Positions 55,616-64,000 of a DNA stretch of 64,000 nt are shown one piece after another. The notes below the pieces were generated by a model. That model saw only the letters and a program-made list of their open reading frames with translations. It did not search any database and had not been told where the DNA came from. The DNA comes from Schizochytrium sp. CCTCC M209059 (taxonomy: Eukaryota; Sar; Bigyra; Thraustochytrida; Thraustochytriidae), in contig JTFK01001292.1 of NCBI GenBank assembly GCA_000818945.1, forward strand, positions 1-64,000, read 5' to 3'. Each line of letters starts with the position of its first letter. Positions within the stretch are counted from its first letter, which is position 1. A program made the translations under genes and the position numbers.

Positions 55616-56315
55616 AGAGCTGTTTACTTCGAGCAGCACTCAATCTCGTTCGTTATTGTGATTTGTTCCATCCGATATTCGAAGAAAAGGGCGGGTGCTG
55701 GATTTCGTGAGCAGATGTTTCCTGGGTTTCCTGAGTTTCTATCTACAAATATCTCTTATGTTCGAAGATTGCAAACGCGTAAGCGTGAACAAAACATCTT
55801 CGCCTTTCCAGGACGAAAAGTCGTTCTCGTCAGCGATTGATCTGATCTGAGTCTTTTCCTTTTCAAAGCGTGTCCCCGCTCGCTCACTTCGGCGCTGACA
55901 AGTAGTATACGTGGTCAACTTAGAATGGCGCTAGCGAATGTTGTCGTCAAACGTAGCTGTTCGTAAAGTTAGTTTTCTCTCGCTGTCAATTCGTTTGGGT
56001 AACCGCAGTCGCCGTTCCTAGCTGATCCACGTCCAATCATGCTATCTGGAACGAGTACTACAACATAGGCGCATTAAGAAGGACAAGCAGTGAAAACACG
56101 AATTTGCACCCAACAAAGCAGCCCTAAAACAAATCTGTTCAGTGTGTGTACTTCCTATTTGACTGCCGAGATGCACAAAAGGTACTACTCGTCCAGGTTG
56201 CTGCGACGGACGCCTGATCTTCAAGTTGCAGCCACGACTTGCATCAGCCCGGCCATGGGTAGGTGGTCTTGACACTCTCTTCTTCACCGTCCAAACCCAC
56301 CTTGCCATCTTCGGT
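55616..56315. repeat. Array flank repeat, copy 3
   Basis: Homologous to the two earlier flanks. The first half matches copy 1 and the second half matches copy 2 nearly base for base. An insertion between CCCTAA and GGTACTACTCG (about 56127-56180) is unique to this copy. Confidence 0.85.
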
Positions 56316-56332
56316 CCGTATCTCGATTTGTG

Positions 56333-56356
56333 GATCGATCGATCGATCGATCGATC
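56333..56356. repeat. (GATC)n microsatellite
   Basis: Six copies of GATC upstream of array copy 3, in the same place as the run at 54201-54226. Confidence 0.85.
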
Positions 56357-56730
56357 AAAAGAGAGAAAAACGGAGACGTGGCATCAAGCGCGGTAAACTT
56401 TCTTTTTGATTCGCTGTCTGCCAGCTGATCAACCAGAAGCGACTCACTAGCAGAAATGGCCGCAGCACGCACGTGCAGAAACCTAAAACGATATAGTTGC
56501 TGCACTTCAGCCACCAAACCGGTCTCTCGAAATGGACGGGCGGTGAACGCTGGGAATCGGGGACATCAGCGGCATGGGCAGGTGCACAAAATAAATGGCC
56601 AAGGCGCCGCCGCAGCCGACAGAAGAAAAGTGTTCAAGCGGGCGACGCGTGCCGCCGCGCGGACACGCGGTCGGAGCCGAGCAGGCTTCGGAAAGTTTCT
56701 GGCAAACTCGCAACGTGGTAAATCGACCAG

Positions 56731-57777
56731 ATGTCTTGCCGATCTACATGCAACGCGATCTGCGAAACAGGCAGCTATGCGGCCTCCTACGTCTGCATAG
56801 ATGGCGTTTGTACGCAGGCCACCTGCAGGCGCTTGAACATTATGTGCCATGAAGGACAAGAGTGCAACTGCATTGGTGGCACCGTGGGAGAACTATGCTT
56901 GCTGACAGTGGTTGTTGGTCTGGTGGTGATTGTGATCCTTGTCTTGAGCATTGCATACTGCGTGCAAAAGTACGAGAAGAAAAATAAGAAGAAGAAGAAG
57001 GAGAAGAAGATTACATCAGCTGCGCTTGTCTCGGCGTCCTCTGAATTGAAAGATGATGGTACAGTGGAACATGCGATTGAGGTGGATGTTGGCCCTGCTG
57101 AAGAGAAGAAGCTTTTACAGCCGAGCCCGCGTGCACTTGCGCGTGGCCTCATCAGCGTGGTCCTTCTCGCCATTGTGCTTTCTGACACGGTCGAGATGTC
57201 GGAGGTAACGACGACGTTTTACCAAACCCCTACATTTTCCAAAATGACTACGATCTTCAGCGCTGATTTGTCGACACTGAAGGTCAAAGTGGAGGGCTCT
57301 ATTCCCGGTTATCCTTCTCTTCCGATTGCAGAAGACAGTATGACCTGGGAAGAGTATTGTGTGGCCGTCGAGAAATTTGAGAACGTTGTAGAGACATTTC
57401 GAGAAGTGGGGCTTATAATTCCAGGTCCTGTGCAGTGCTCTTATGTGGCTCCGGCACGTTCCTTTATCATTGCAGCCGTTGCCATGTACGCCGCGGCAAG
57501 TGTCAGCGCGCTGCATCCGCTTGGAGACATTTTTGGCATGGTCACATCCATGCTTGGTTGGGTCTTCGTTGTCGCTGGCGTCTGCTTCTGGTTCGCGGTT
57601 ATTGGAAACTGGGCCGAAGCCTGGACCAGCATCGAAGCTGGCGTCGGCATTCTTTTAAGCATCATTTCTTTTGTAGTCACGATCATCGCATTCGTGCTGC
57701 CGAAGCGCCCATTGATGGTTCCTCCTTTTTTGCGGTGCGTAGACTTCCGCATAAAATCAATTCTCAGCGGTTCATGA
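56731..57777 (+). CDS. EGF-signature five-TM membrane protein, tandem family copy 3 with extended C-terminus
   Basis: The product is 348 residues (ATG 56731, TGA 57775-57777). It shares the family layout: Cys-rich N-terminus with CNCIGGTVGELC, TM1, cytosolic loop, TM2, external loop and TM3-TM5. The loop after TM1 has a Lys/Glu expansion (KNKKKKKEKK). The last family motif KRP is followed by 24 extra residues (LMVPPFLRCVDFRIK...), because the TAA stop of the sister copies is replaced by a Leu codon; the extra residues are encoded by what is 3' UTR in copies 1 and 2. The external loop and TMs are otherwise intact, so the gene may still work. Function unknown. Confidence 0.8.
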   Translation: MSCRSTCNAICETGSYAASYVCIDGVCTQATCRRLNIMCHEGQECNCIGGTVGELCLLTVVVGLVVIVILVLSIAYCVQKYEKKNKKKKKEKKITSAALVSASSELKDDGTVEHAIEVDVGPAEEKKLLQPSPRALARGLISVVLLAIVLSDTVEMSEVTTTFYQTPTFSKMTTIFSADLSTLKVKVEGSIPGYPSLPIAEDSMTWEEYCVAVEKFENVVETFREVGLIIPGPVQCSYVAPARSFIIAAVAMYAAASVSALHPLGDIFGMVTSMLGWVFVVAGVCFWFAVIGNWAEAWTSIEAGVGILLSIISFVVTIIAFVLPKRPLMVPPFLRCVDFRIKSILSGS

Positions 57778-58154
57778 GTGGTGTCACCTTTAGAAGAGTG
57801 AGTTTGGTGGAGAGCGTACGTGAGCTGCTTACTTCATGCAGCACTCAATCTCGTTCGTTATTGCGATTCGTTCCATCCGACATTTGAAGGGAAGGGCGTG
57901 TGCTGGATTTTGTTAGCGGATGTTCGCTGGGTTTCCTAAGTTTCCGTCCACCACTAAAAACCTCTTATAATGGAGTTTTCAAATGCGCCAAATGTGCCAA
58001 CGTAAACAAAAAAACATCTCAGCCTTTCCAAGACGAAAAAGTCGTTCTTGTCAGCGCTCGATCTGAACTGAGTCTTTTCCTTTTTCCTTTTCAAAGCGAG
58101 TCCTCACTCGCTCACTTCGGCGCTGACAAGTAATTTGTGGAAAATTTCACAAGC
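57778..58154. other. End of the tandem array, diverged flank repeat
   Basis: 57826-58136 is a diverged fourth copy of the array flank, ending near the GCGCTGACAAGTA motif. It abuts the 3' end of a minus-strand gene, whose stop (complement of 58155-58157) lies at the edge of the duplicated unit. Confidence 0.7.
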
Positions 58155-58892
58155 CTAGTCGACTTGAACTGGCGCTAGCGCAACCAAGCTTCCTGGTAGG
58201 ATCATCTGAAGCTGCTGTGCAGCACTAGTTGCGGTGCGACGCGAAGGAAAGACAGCTACAAAGGTAAGGTCTTGTCCGTCATAATTTGCCTCGAAAGAGA
58301 TGGCTTCATCGCAAACTGCCTCAGCGTCTCGGCGTTGGGCGCCGATAACTTTTCGGAGAGTCAAAAGCGTCCTGCTTTCATCGTCGCTTGCGCGAATCCC
58401 TGCAGGGGCGTCGGCTGCGTCCTGGAAACGGTCGCTTGTCTGCGAGAGCTCCGGACTGAACTCTCTGGTCTTTCCTGCGATGGCTTGTTCTTTCTTGCTA
58501 ATGTCTTCGTGAGTGTTGTTGTTGTTGTTGTTATTGTTATTGTTGTTGTTGGTTGCATTTTTCATCCAGGCCGGAAGCACAAGAGCACGGCCTCGGCCGC
58601 GGCCCATGGGCACGCTCGCGGTCGCGGAAACCGACGTGCTCTGTGAAGCCGTGGCAAGGCTTGCCAGCACCGCAGACCGGCTTCTGGACTCGAGAGCTTT
58701 TCGCCGTTGCTCCGAGGCGCGAAGATCGGCCTCGGCGCGCCGAGCCCGCTCGAGACTCGTCTCTCGCTGCGCGCAGGCCTGCACAATCTCCTCATAGTCG
58801 TTGGGCTCGAGGGGGTCGTATGGGGCGTCACCCGAGGCCTCGAGGACTGCGTCAAGGACGGCGTCTTGAATATGGCGTGCTGTTGATGTCAT
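58155..58892 (-). CDS. Asn-rich protein with a possible SPF45-like motif
   Basis: The product is 245 residues, from ATG at 58892 (MTSTARHIQDAVLD) to TAG. The frame extends upstream only to a TTG. YDPLEPNDYEEIVQACAQR at about 25-43 followed by an Arg/Glu/Ala-rich helix recalls the YDP..PNDYE segment of SPF45/RBM17 splicing factors, and GRGRALVLPAWMKN resembles LPAWM motifs seen in other splicing proteins. A run of 12 Asn (GTT repeat on the + strand, about 58513-58552) follows. The C-terminus (ISFEANYDGQDLTFVAVFPS, then SAAQQLQMI) could be a small RRM-like fold. Function is unproved. It is the only gene between the two duplicated families. Confidence 0.6.
   Translation of the reverse strand: MTSTARHIQDAVLDAVLEASGDAPYDPLEPNDYEEIVQACAQRETSLERARRAEADLRASEQRRKALESRSRSAVLASLATASQSTSVSATASVPMGRGRGRALVLPAWMKNATNNNNNNNNNNNNTHEDISKKEQAIAGKTREFSPELSQTSDRFQDAADAPAGIRASDDESRTLLTLRKVIGAQRRDAEAVCDEAISFEANYDGQDLTFVAVFPSRRTATSAAQQLQMILPGSLVALAPVQVD
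58513..58552. repeat. GTT/ATT trinucleotide run inside a CDS
   Basis: On the minus strand it reads AAC/AAT repeats coding for about 12 consecutive Asn. It is in frame and likely variable in length. Confidence 0.85.
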
Positions 58893-59103
58893 TGTGTTTG
58901 AGGTTTTGCACCATTGCACAGGTGGCAGTATTATGATGATACGGATGAACACAATCGCACACCACAACTTGAACTTGTGAAGACACTGCGCTTGGGCTCG
59001 GCATCCTTTTCAGATGCTGTTGGTATCATCTGGAACCACAAGCAAGCGCGAATAGCAGTAGATTGAACAAGTTTATATGTGTGATTTTGAAGCGGAAGCT
59101 ACT

Positions 59104-60174
59104 CTAGCGGTCGCCATTGACGATGTTGGCGCCACACATTTCCTGGGCAAGTGCATTAGCAACTGCGCGGTCCTGATCGTACGCAGAGTTGTAAAAGTAG
59201 TTGTTGTAGTAGTCGTCAGCATCGGGGAAATCGTCGACAGAGTAGGTGCTGTCGCAGACAGCGTCGAGGAAGGGCGTGTTCTCGGTCTCGAAGAGACGAA
59301 CGCAAATGACTCGAGGGGCCGTGCTGCCGAGTCGCTCAATCATTTCCGCCTTAAGACGGACATAGTTGTTGACGTTTTGAGGCTTGAGAATCTGGCCGTC
59401 CGTAAAGAGGAGCATGAAGCTGGGCACCTCGCTGGAAGCAAGCTTGTTCGCCACACCCTTGAAGATAGGAGGGAACTTGGTGGCATACGCACGGTTGCCA
59501 GCATTCAGCTCGAGCGCCAAAGTGAAAATCTCGGTCACGATGTCGCCAGGAACATTAGCCGTAGGGCTGTCGAGCTGGATGCGCCAGTCGATTGCTGTTC
59601 TCTCGAGCTCAAGGATGCCAAAGGTGACATCCTTGCTGAAGGGCATCTTGAGCGCTGTGAACGCAGCGCTCTGAATAGCGGTCACGGCATTTCGGAGGGA
59701 TGCAAGGGGAAATCGGGTTGCGAAGGTGCCATCCACAACTGCAAGGACGCGCGCCGAGCACTGCGACGGCAGACGAAAGGCGTAGCAGGTTGACCCAAAG
59801 AGATCTTCGCTGCCACGAACGACAGGGCCAGTTGTATCATTTCTGTTCTCGGATGCCCATCCCTCAGGCGGAGGCAAGTCGCTGAGACGATCATAATCTT
59901 CCCTCAAAAAGTAGCAGGTGAACGAGTTATAAGAAGGTTCCCACGAGAAAGCTTCGACGCTGTCTCCGAAGGTCCTAAAGCAGGCGTCGAGAGCTTCTTG
60001 CTGGGTCCGTCCATCAAGCAGAGTCCAGAATCCGCTAAACCACAAAGCTTCTTGGTCCCTGCAGCGGCCATGAAAATAGGATCCGCTGTCATAGGCGGGT
60101 ACTGTCTGGGCTTTCACAAACTTGACGTTCGCCAGCGCCAGCGCGAGCGTTGTCACGCCTATTGTTGTCTTCAT
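59104..60174 (-). CDS. Secreted vWA-like protein, family copy 1
   Basis: The product is 356 residues (ATG 60174). A signal peptide is plain (MKTTIGVTTLALALANVKFVKA, cleavage near AQT). The N-half (YFHGRC, ALDACFRTFGDSVEAFSWEP, FTCYFLREDYDRL, GSTCYAFRLPSQC) is Cys-containing and may be a separate small domain. From about 135 a vWA-like fold begins (ARVLAVVDGTFATRF), with MLLFTDGQ near 270 and VICVRLFETENTPFLDAVCD after it. The metal site is degenerate: DGTFA in place of D-x-S-x-S. It ends in a Tyr/Asp/Asn-rich tail (DDYYNNYFYN) and EMCGANIVNG. It is likely an extracellular or wall-associated adhesion-type protein; ligand unknown. Confidence 0.8.
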   Translation of the reverse strand: MKTTIGVTTLALALANVKFVKAQTVPAYDSGSYFHGRCRDQEALWFSGFWTLLDGRTQQEALDACFRTFGDSVEAFSWEPSYNSFTCYFLREDYDRLSDLPPPEGWASENRNDTTGPVVRGSEDLFGSTCYAFRLPSQCSARVLAVVDGTFATRFPLASLRNAVTAIQSAAFTALKMPFSKDVTFGILELERTAIDWRIQLDSPTANVPGDIVTEIFTLALELNAGNRAYATKFPPIFKGVANKLASSEVPSFMLLFTDGQILKPQNVNNYVRLKAEMIERLGSTAPRVICVRLFETENTPFLDAVCDSTYSVDDFPDADDYYNNYFYNSAYDQDRAVANALAQEMCGANIVNGDR

Positions 60175-60888
60175 CTTGGTCTGCTTTGCTGATAGTCCTC
60201 CCGCACGCGCTTCAAATCCCTTTACGTGTTTGTCTTACTTCTCGCGCCTCGTGTCTCTCTCCATGCGCGCCGCCTTCGTCGCGAAGAAGCTTTGATTGCT
60301 TAAAGATAAAGGTCTGTCCTCCACGTTTCTGCAGAGCAAGATCGAGCACGTCACGTCACGGCAGCACGGGCAGTGCTAGCCTTTATGCTGGCCGGGACCT
60401 TGGGGGCGCAGGATCTTGCGCTGGATTCCCACCTTGTTTACTTGCTCGTTTCTGTGCGGCTTTCTTCCTCCTCAGGATCTTTTCCTTGTCCCTTCATGTC
60501 TTTTTCGCGCCCTTCAATCATTAATGGCTGTGGCACGCACGGCGCTTGATTGCATCGGTTCTAGTGTGCCTATTAGTGCGCGAGAGCGCAAAGTCTATCG
60601 CGCAAGACAACGACGAGGACAGCGACGAGGACGGCAACGAGGACGCTGCCTGTCGGGAGGCGTGCCTGCATTTCGGACACCCGTCAACCTTTGTGGTGGA
60701 TGGGTGCAAGGTCAGTGAGTCAGTGGCCGTCGAGGAACGACCCGACACGAAAAGAACCTTTCTCAAGGAAGAGAGAAAAAGAAGTGAGCATAGGTATAAC
60801 TCAAAGCAGCACATGATTAAGGATCTTATTCCCTAAGAGCGTCTAAGCCTAGTCTCAAATATTCAGTTAAAAAAAAAATGAATGAGTT
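60175..60888. other. Intergenic region between vWA copies 1 and 2
   Basis: It holds the promoter of copy 1 and the 3' flank of copy 2. A 97-codon open stretch at 60546-60836 (+) looks a little like a secreted acidic Cys protein, but it has no ATG before an in-frame TAA at 60522-60524. I do not call it. A run of A residues at 60869-60878 lies just past the stop of copy 2. Confidence 0.5.
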
Positions 60889-61956
60889 TTAAAAGGCGCC
60901 GCCGTTGACGATGTTGCCGCCGCACATTTCCTGGGCAAGCGCGTTGGCAACTGCGCGGTCCTGATCGTACGCAGAGTTGTAAAAGTAGTTGTTGTAGTAG
61001 TCGTCAGCATCGGGGAAATCGTCGACAGAGTAGGTGCTGTCGCAGACAGCGTCGAGGAAGGGCGTGTTCTCGGTCTCGAAGAGACGAATGCAAATGACTC
61101 GAGGGGCCGTGCTGCCGAGTCGCTCAATCATCTCCGCCTTAAGACGGACATAGTTGTTGACGTTTTGAGGCTTGAGAATCTGGCCGTCCGTAAAGAGGAG
61201 CATGAAGCTGGGCACCTCGCTGGAAGCAAGCTTGTTCGCCACACCCTTGAAGATAGGAGGGAACTTGGTGCCATACGCACGGTTGCCAGCATTGAGCTCG
61301 CCAAAAAGGGAAAAGATCTCGGTCACGATGTCGCCAGGAACATTGGCAGTGGGGCTGTCGAGCTTGACATGCCAGTTCAGAGCTGTTCTCTCGAGCCCAA
61401 GGATGCCAAAGTTGACATCTTTGCTAAAGGGCATCTTGAGCGCTGTGAGTGCAGCGCCTCGGAAGGCATCCACGACCTTTTCGATGGCCGGAGTGGGGTA
61501 TCTGGTTGCAAAGGTGCTGTCCACGACTGCGAGGACGCGCGCCGAGCATTGCGACGGCAGACGAAAGGCGTAGCAGGTTGACCCAAAGAGAGCTTCGCTG
61601 CCGCGAACCACGGGTCCATACGTTTGATCGGCAGATTCGGAGTTCCAGCCAGTGGGTGTGGGCAAGGCGTAGAGACGATCAAATTCATCCCTCGTAAAGT
61701 AGCACGTAAAGGAGTCGTAGGTAGGTTCCCACGAAAAGGCTTCGACGCCGTCGCCAAAGGTTTCAAAGCACGCTTCAAGAGCCTCCTGCTTGGTGCGTCC
61801 TCGCGTGTAGGCCCAGTACCCGCTGAACCAGTACGCGTACACATCCGCGCAGCGGCCGTGAAAGTACGATCCGCTGTCGTATGCGGGCACCTGGGCTTGC
61901 ACGGACTGCGCGTTCAGGGCCAGTGCGACCATCGTCGCGACCGCTGCCGCCTTCAT
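60889..61956 (-). CDS. Secreted vWA-like protein, family copy 2
   Basis: The product is 355 residues, from ATG at 61956 (MKAAAVATMVALALNAQSVQAQ signal peptide). The frame runs further only to a TTG at 61974. Layout matches copy 1: Cys-containing N-domain (YFHGRCADVYAYWFSG, ACFETFGDGVEAFSWEP), then vWA-like part with VLAVVDSTFATRY, MLLFTDGQ and CIRLFETENTPFLD. The C-terminal third is nearly identical to copy 1 at DNA level, while the N-half and the middle (IEKVVDAFRGAAL against LRNAVTAIQSAAF) have diverged. It ends GGNIVNGGAF. Confidence 0.8.
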   Translation of the reverse strand: MKAAAVATMVALALNAQSVQAQVPAYDSGSYFHGRCADVYAYWFSGYWAYTRGRTKQEALEACFETFGDGVEAFSWEPTYDSFTCYFTRDEFDRLYALPTPTGWNSESADQTYGPVVRGSEALFGSTCYAFRLPSQCSARVLAVVDSTFATRYPTPAIEKVVDAFRGAALTALKMPFSKDVNFGILGLERTALNWHVKLDSPTANVPGDIVTEIFSLFGELNAGNRAYGTKFPPIFKGVANKLASSEVPSFMLLFTDGQILKPQNVNNYVRLKAEMIERLGSTAPRVICIRLFETENTPFLDAVCDSTYSVDDFPDADDYYNNYFYNSAYDQDRAVANALAQEMCGGNIVNGGAF

Positions 61957-62762
61957 CTTATTTCGCCCGCTCAATCCCTCGCCCGCTGCCTCGCTCGCTG
62001 CCTCGGTACGTACTCCGCTGGTCTGTTCCCGCGCGTCGCGCCTCGCAGCTATTTTGCCCGCACCGCGTCCTCGCGAAGGGGCTTTGCTGCGCCCTTCTCG
62101 CCGCTCTTTTCGCAGGCGCTCGCGAGGTCTTACCTCGCCATCACGCTCGGCACGCGCCGCTCTAGGGTTTCCGCTGACTGGCGCCTACGCCCGGCCTTCT
62201 GGGGACGCTGCCGCTCTGTCCCTTGCACTACCGTAAGCGCTAGCTGGGCCATAAGTCTAGCGCGTACTCACTCGCGACACTTCTCTTCCTCCCTGCTTCA
62301 TTCCTTTCTGATCTCTCAGCCACCCGCCAGCTCGCGGCATGTCGCAGTGCGCCACCTCGCGTCGCTCCTGCCTGCTTTTGCGCCCGCTGCTGCTGCCTCG
62401 GGGCGCGGGGACACGACGCTAGACGCGCGCCCTCGCAGACAGGGCCCTGCGTCGCGTCGCGTCGCGTCTGCCCCGGCCGCCCGTCCGCCCGCGTGCTGGA
62501 TCGCGTGCTCACCGTGCGCAGGCAGGACAAAATTCATTCACTCTTGCGACAAAAAGGAAAAAGAAAGAATGAAATCAACCATCAATCTCAACCACGACCA
62601 GCCCTGACCACTCCACGCACGCTCGCGCCGGGCCGAAGCCAAGCCCAGCCAAGCCCAACGCACCCAGTCTGCAGCCTTGCTGCCTTGGCTCGCGGCGTGC
62701 GTGCTTGCGTGTATGCATGCTGCGTGAGTCTATCGAAGACGGGAGGAAGCCTAATTTAGGCG

Positions 62763-62767
62763 CTTGC

Positions 62768-62811
<44 letters not shown>
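62763..62811. repeat. (CTTG)n microsatellite
   Basis: About twelve tetranucleotide copies in the spacer upstream of vWA copy 2. It resembles the CCTG run at 45101-45156 in unit size and in lying near a gene start. Confidence 0.85.
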
Positions 62812-63060
62812 ATTCATTTTTTCGTCCGCTGCAGCTGCTCCCTGGCGGCCAAGACCGCGCTTCTGGCGGCGCAGCTCCGAGGCAGGCCGTGCGGGTGCGT
62901 GCACCTGTGTCCGCGCACGCTGGCCGAACAACGCGCGGCGTCCATCGAGATCGAGGGCCACGCGCTCGGTCTCGCTTAATGAGCACGAAATTATATGGAA
63001 GGTGGAAAATGGCGGGGTGAGGGTAGATGATGGCGCCCTCCCGAGTCCGAGCTCAAGCTC

Positions 63061-63112
63061 GAGGAGCTCGAGCTTGAGGAGCTCGAGGAGCTCGAGCTTG
63101 AGGAGCTCGAGG
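63061..63112. repeat. 24-bp GAGGAGCTCGAGCTTGAG-type tandem repeat
   Basis: Just over two copies of a 24-base unit rich in GAGCTC/CTCGAG palindromes; the stretch can fold on itself. Translated it would give a Leu/Glu repeat, but no gene frame is evident. Confidence 0.75.
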
Positions 63113-63362
63113 CCGAGCACGAGGTTGGCAGCGGCAGGGCTGGTCGCGAAAGGGCCCCGCTCTCGCCCAGCTTCATTTTTCCGCCTCGCCCCGTGCTTCT
63201 TGTCTCGGAGGTTTGCGCGCAGGGAGCCGGCCTCCGGGATTAGCATGGGCCCGGGTCGCTCTTTTCTCTCTCCCTAACTCGGCCTTGCCCGGCCCGACCG
63301 CGAGCGGGAGCAAGCGGCGAGCGGGGTGGGGCGCTCTGCAGCGCGGACCCGGCCGGCCTGAC

Positions 63363-63406
63363 AGAGCCGAGCCGAGCCGAGCCGAGCAGAGCAGAGCAGA
63401 GCAGAG
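63363..63406. repeat. GAGCC then GAGCA pentamer repeat
   Basis: Four GAGCC units followed by about four GAGCA units. It is the reverse-complement counterpart of the GCTCG/GCTCT run at 10853-10930. Confidence 0.8.
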
Positions 63407-63845
63407 TCGCGGCACAGCCTGCTCGCGCTTTATCTGGATGTTAAGAAGAGTGTGCTCTCGCGGACCGCCATATTGGCGTTGCGGCCTTCACTATCAAGTT
63501 TGTCACGTGATCACGCCATGTATTGATGGGGCGAACTCGAAAGGGGCGGGAGCGCAAGTTCAGGGACCGCGTGACTCGACCTGCCAATGAAGGCATCGGC
63601 CAGAACGGAGAGTACGAGAACTCGGCTGAGAAACACACACAAGACGAAGCAAGCAAACTATGGTGGCTGTCATCATGGGACTCTCCCCGGCGCACGCGTT
63701 GACAGTGTGCAAGATTGCCTCATCGGTGAGCGTAATAGAACAACGTCTTATAGCATGTCTTCTGTAAACTGGAAATCAATTGCAGGCAGAAATATAGCCT
63801 AGTGGTGGGTGAAGCGTGCGTGCAAGCGACACACATACAATGTGA

Positions 63846-64000
63846 TCAAGGACAAATCTCTTGGACGAGAGCATTCGCGAGAGCGCGGTTCTCGTCGTAC
63901 TCGGAGTTATAGCGACTGTTGTAGTAGTCATCGGCATTCGGGAACTGGCTGACAGAGTATGAGCTGTCGCACACAGCATCGAGGAAGGGGGTGTTCTCCT
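63846..64000 (-). CDS. Secreted vWA-like protein, family copy 3 (partial, C-terminus only)
   Basis: The stop TGA is the complement of 63846-63848 and the frame runs off the right edge. Visible residues read ENTPFLDAVCDSSYSVSQFP, then NADDYYNSRYNSEYDENRALANALVQEICP. They align with the C-termini of the copies at 59104 and 60889, but with more changes than those two show to each other, and without the NIVNG tail. About 50 codons are in the window. Confidence 0.75.
   Translation of the reverse strand, partial: ENTPFLDAVCDSSYSVSQFPNADDYYNSRYNSEYDENRALANALVQEICP

Larger units (their letters stand above)
55519..56730. other. Spacer of the tandem array, copies 2 to 3
   Basis: It holds the shared flank (55616-56315), a 50-odd-base segment at about 56127-56180 absent from the other spacers, a GATC run and the upstream region of copy 3. 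No gene is seen. Confidence 0.6.
61957..63845. other. Intergenic region between vWA copies 2 and 3
   Basis: 1.9 kb, GC-rich, with the promoter of copy 2, several simple repeats listed separately, and the 3' flank of copy 3. Open frames on both strands (up to about 330 codons) translate to Arg/Ala/Ser-rich sequence without domains. No gene is called. Confidence 0.55.

Noticed and set aside
60546..60836. Possible small secreted acidic Cys protein
   Set aside because: The frame begins at TTG and meets an in-frame TAA upstream at 60522-60524 with no ATG. It would need an unproved upstream exon.
61624..62607. 327-codon + strand frame across the start of vWA copy 2
   Set aside because: It is antisense to the signal peptide and N-domain of copy 2 and then runs into GC-rich spacer; Arg/Ala/Ser-rich with no domain.

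Overview
The window looks like nuclear DNA of a protist eukaryote. Genes are long and apparently intronless, with eukaryote-only domain families (HECT, SPRY, MyTH4-FERM, LC8 dynein light chain, SYLF, WW). Spacers are GC-rich and full of tetranucleotide microsatellites. The best guess is a stramenopile, most likely a thraustochytrid or other labyrinthulomycete. This is inferred from gene style and not proved. Several of the longest open frames begin at non-ATG codons, so I moved those starts to the first sensible ATG.

Layout. 1-4685 (+): 3' part of a SulP/SLC26 transporter with STAS, three cyclic-nucleotide-binding-like domains and EF-hand-like segments. 5412-5711 (+): LC8-type dynein light chain. 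6005-10828 (-): PH-LRR-MyTH4-FERM protein with no motor. 11687-16921 (-): DUF4062-NACHT-WD40 protein (NWD1/TEP1-like STAND ATPase). 18560-20185 (+): GT90/CAP10 type II membrane glycosyltransferase. 20747-42640 (-): one uninterrupted frame for a 7297-residue HECT E3 ubiquitin ligase, which fills a third of the window. 45167-46219 (+): SYLF-WW-WW protein. 46666-48237 (+): WD-repeat-like protein with a lipidation-type N-terminus.

From about 48.5 kb the character changes to accessory DNA. A decayed pogo/Tc1-type DDE transposase is followed by a broken Ulp1-like protease frame and an orphan ORF. Next is a tandem array of a five-TM, EGF-signature membrane protein family: one truncated pseudogene and three intact genes, in units of about 2.1 kb. 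After a small Asn-rich protein with a possible splicing-factor motif (58155-58892, -), there is a family of secreted vWA-like proteins on the minus strand: two complete genes and a third running off the right edge.

The left 48 kb reads as housekeeping, signalling and cytoskeletal genes. The right 16 kb records recent local duplication, gene-conversion-like mosaicism and transposon decay. No rRNA, tRNA or CRISPR was seen. I found no operon-like system. The most unusual items are the giant single-exon ligase, the multidomain fusions, the mosaic EGF/5-TM array and the partly homogenised vWA family.
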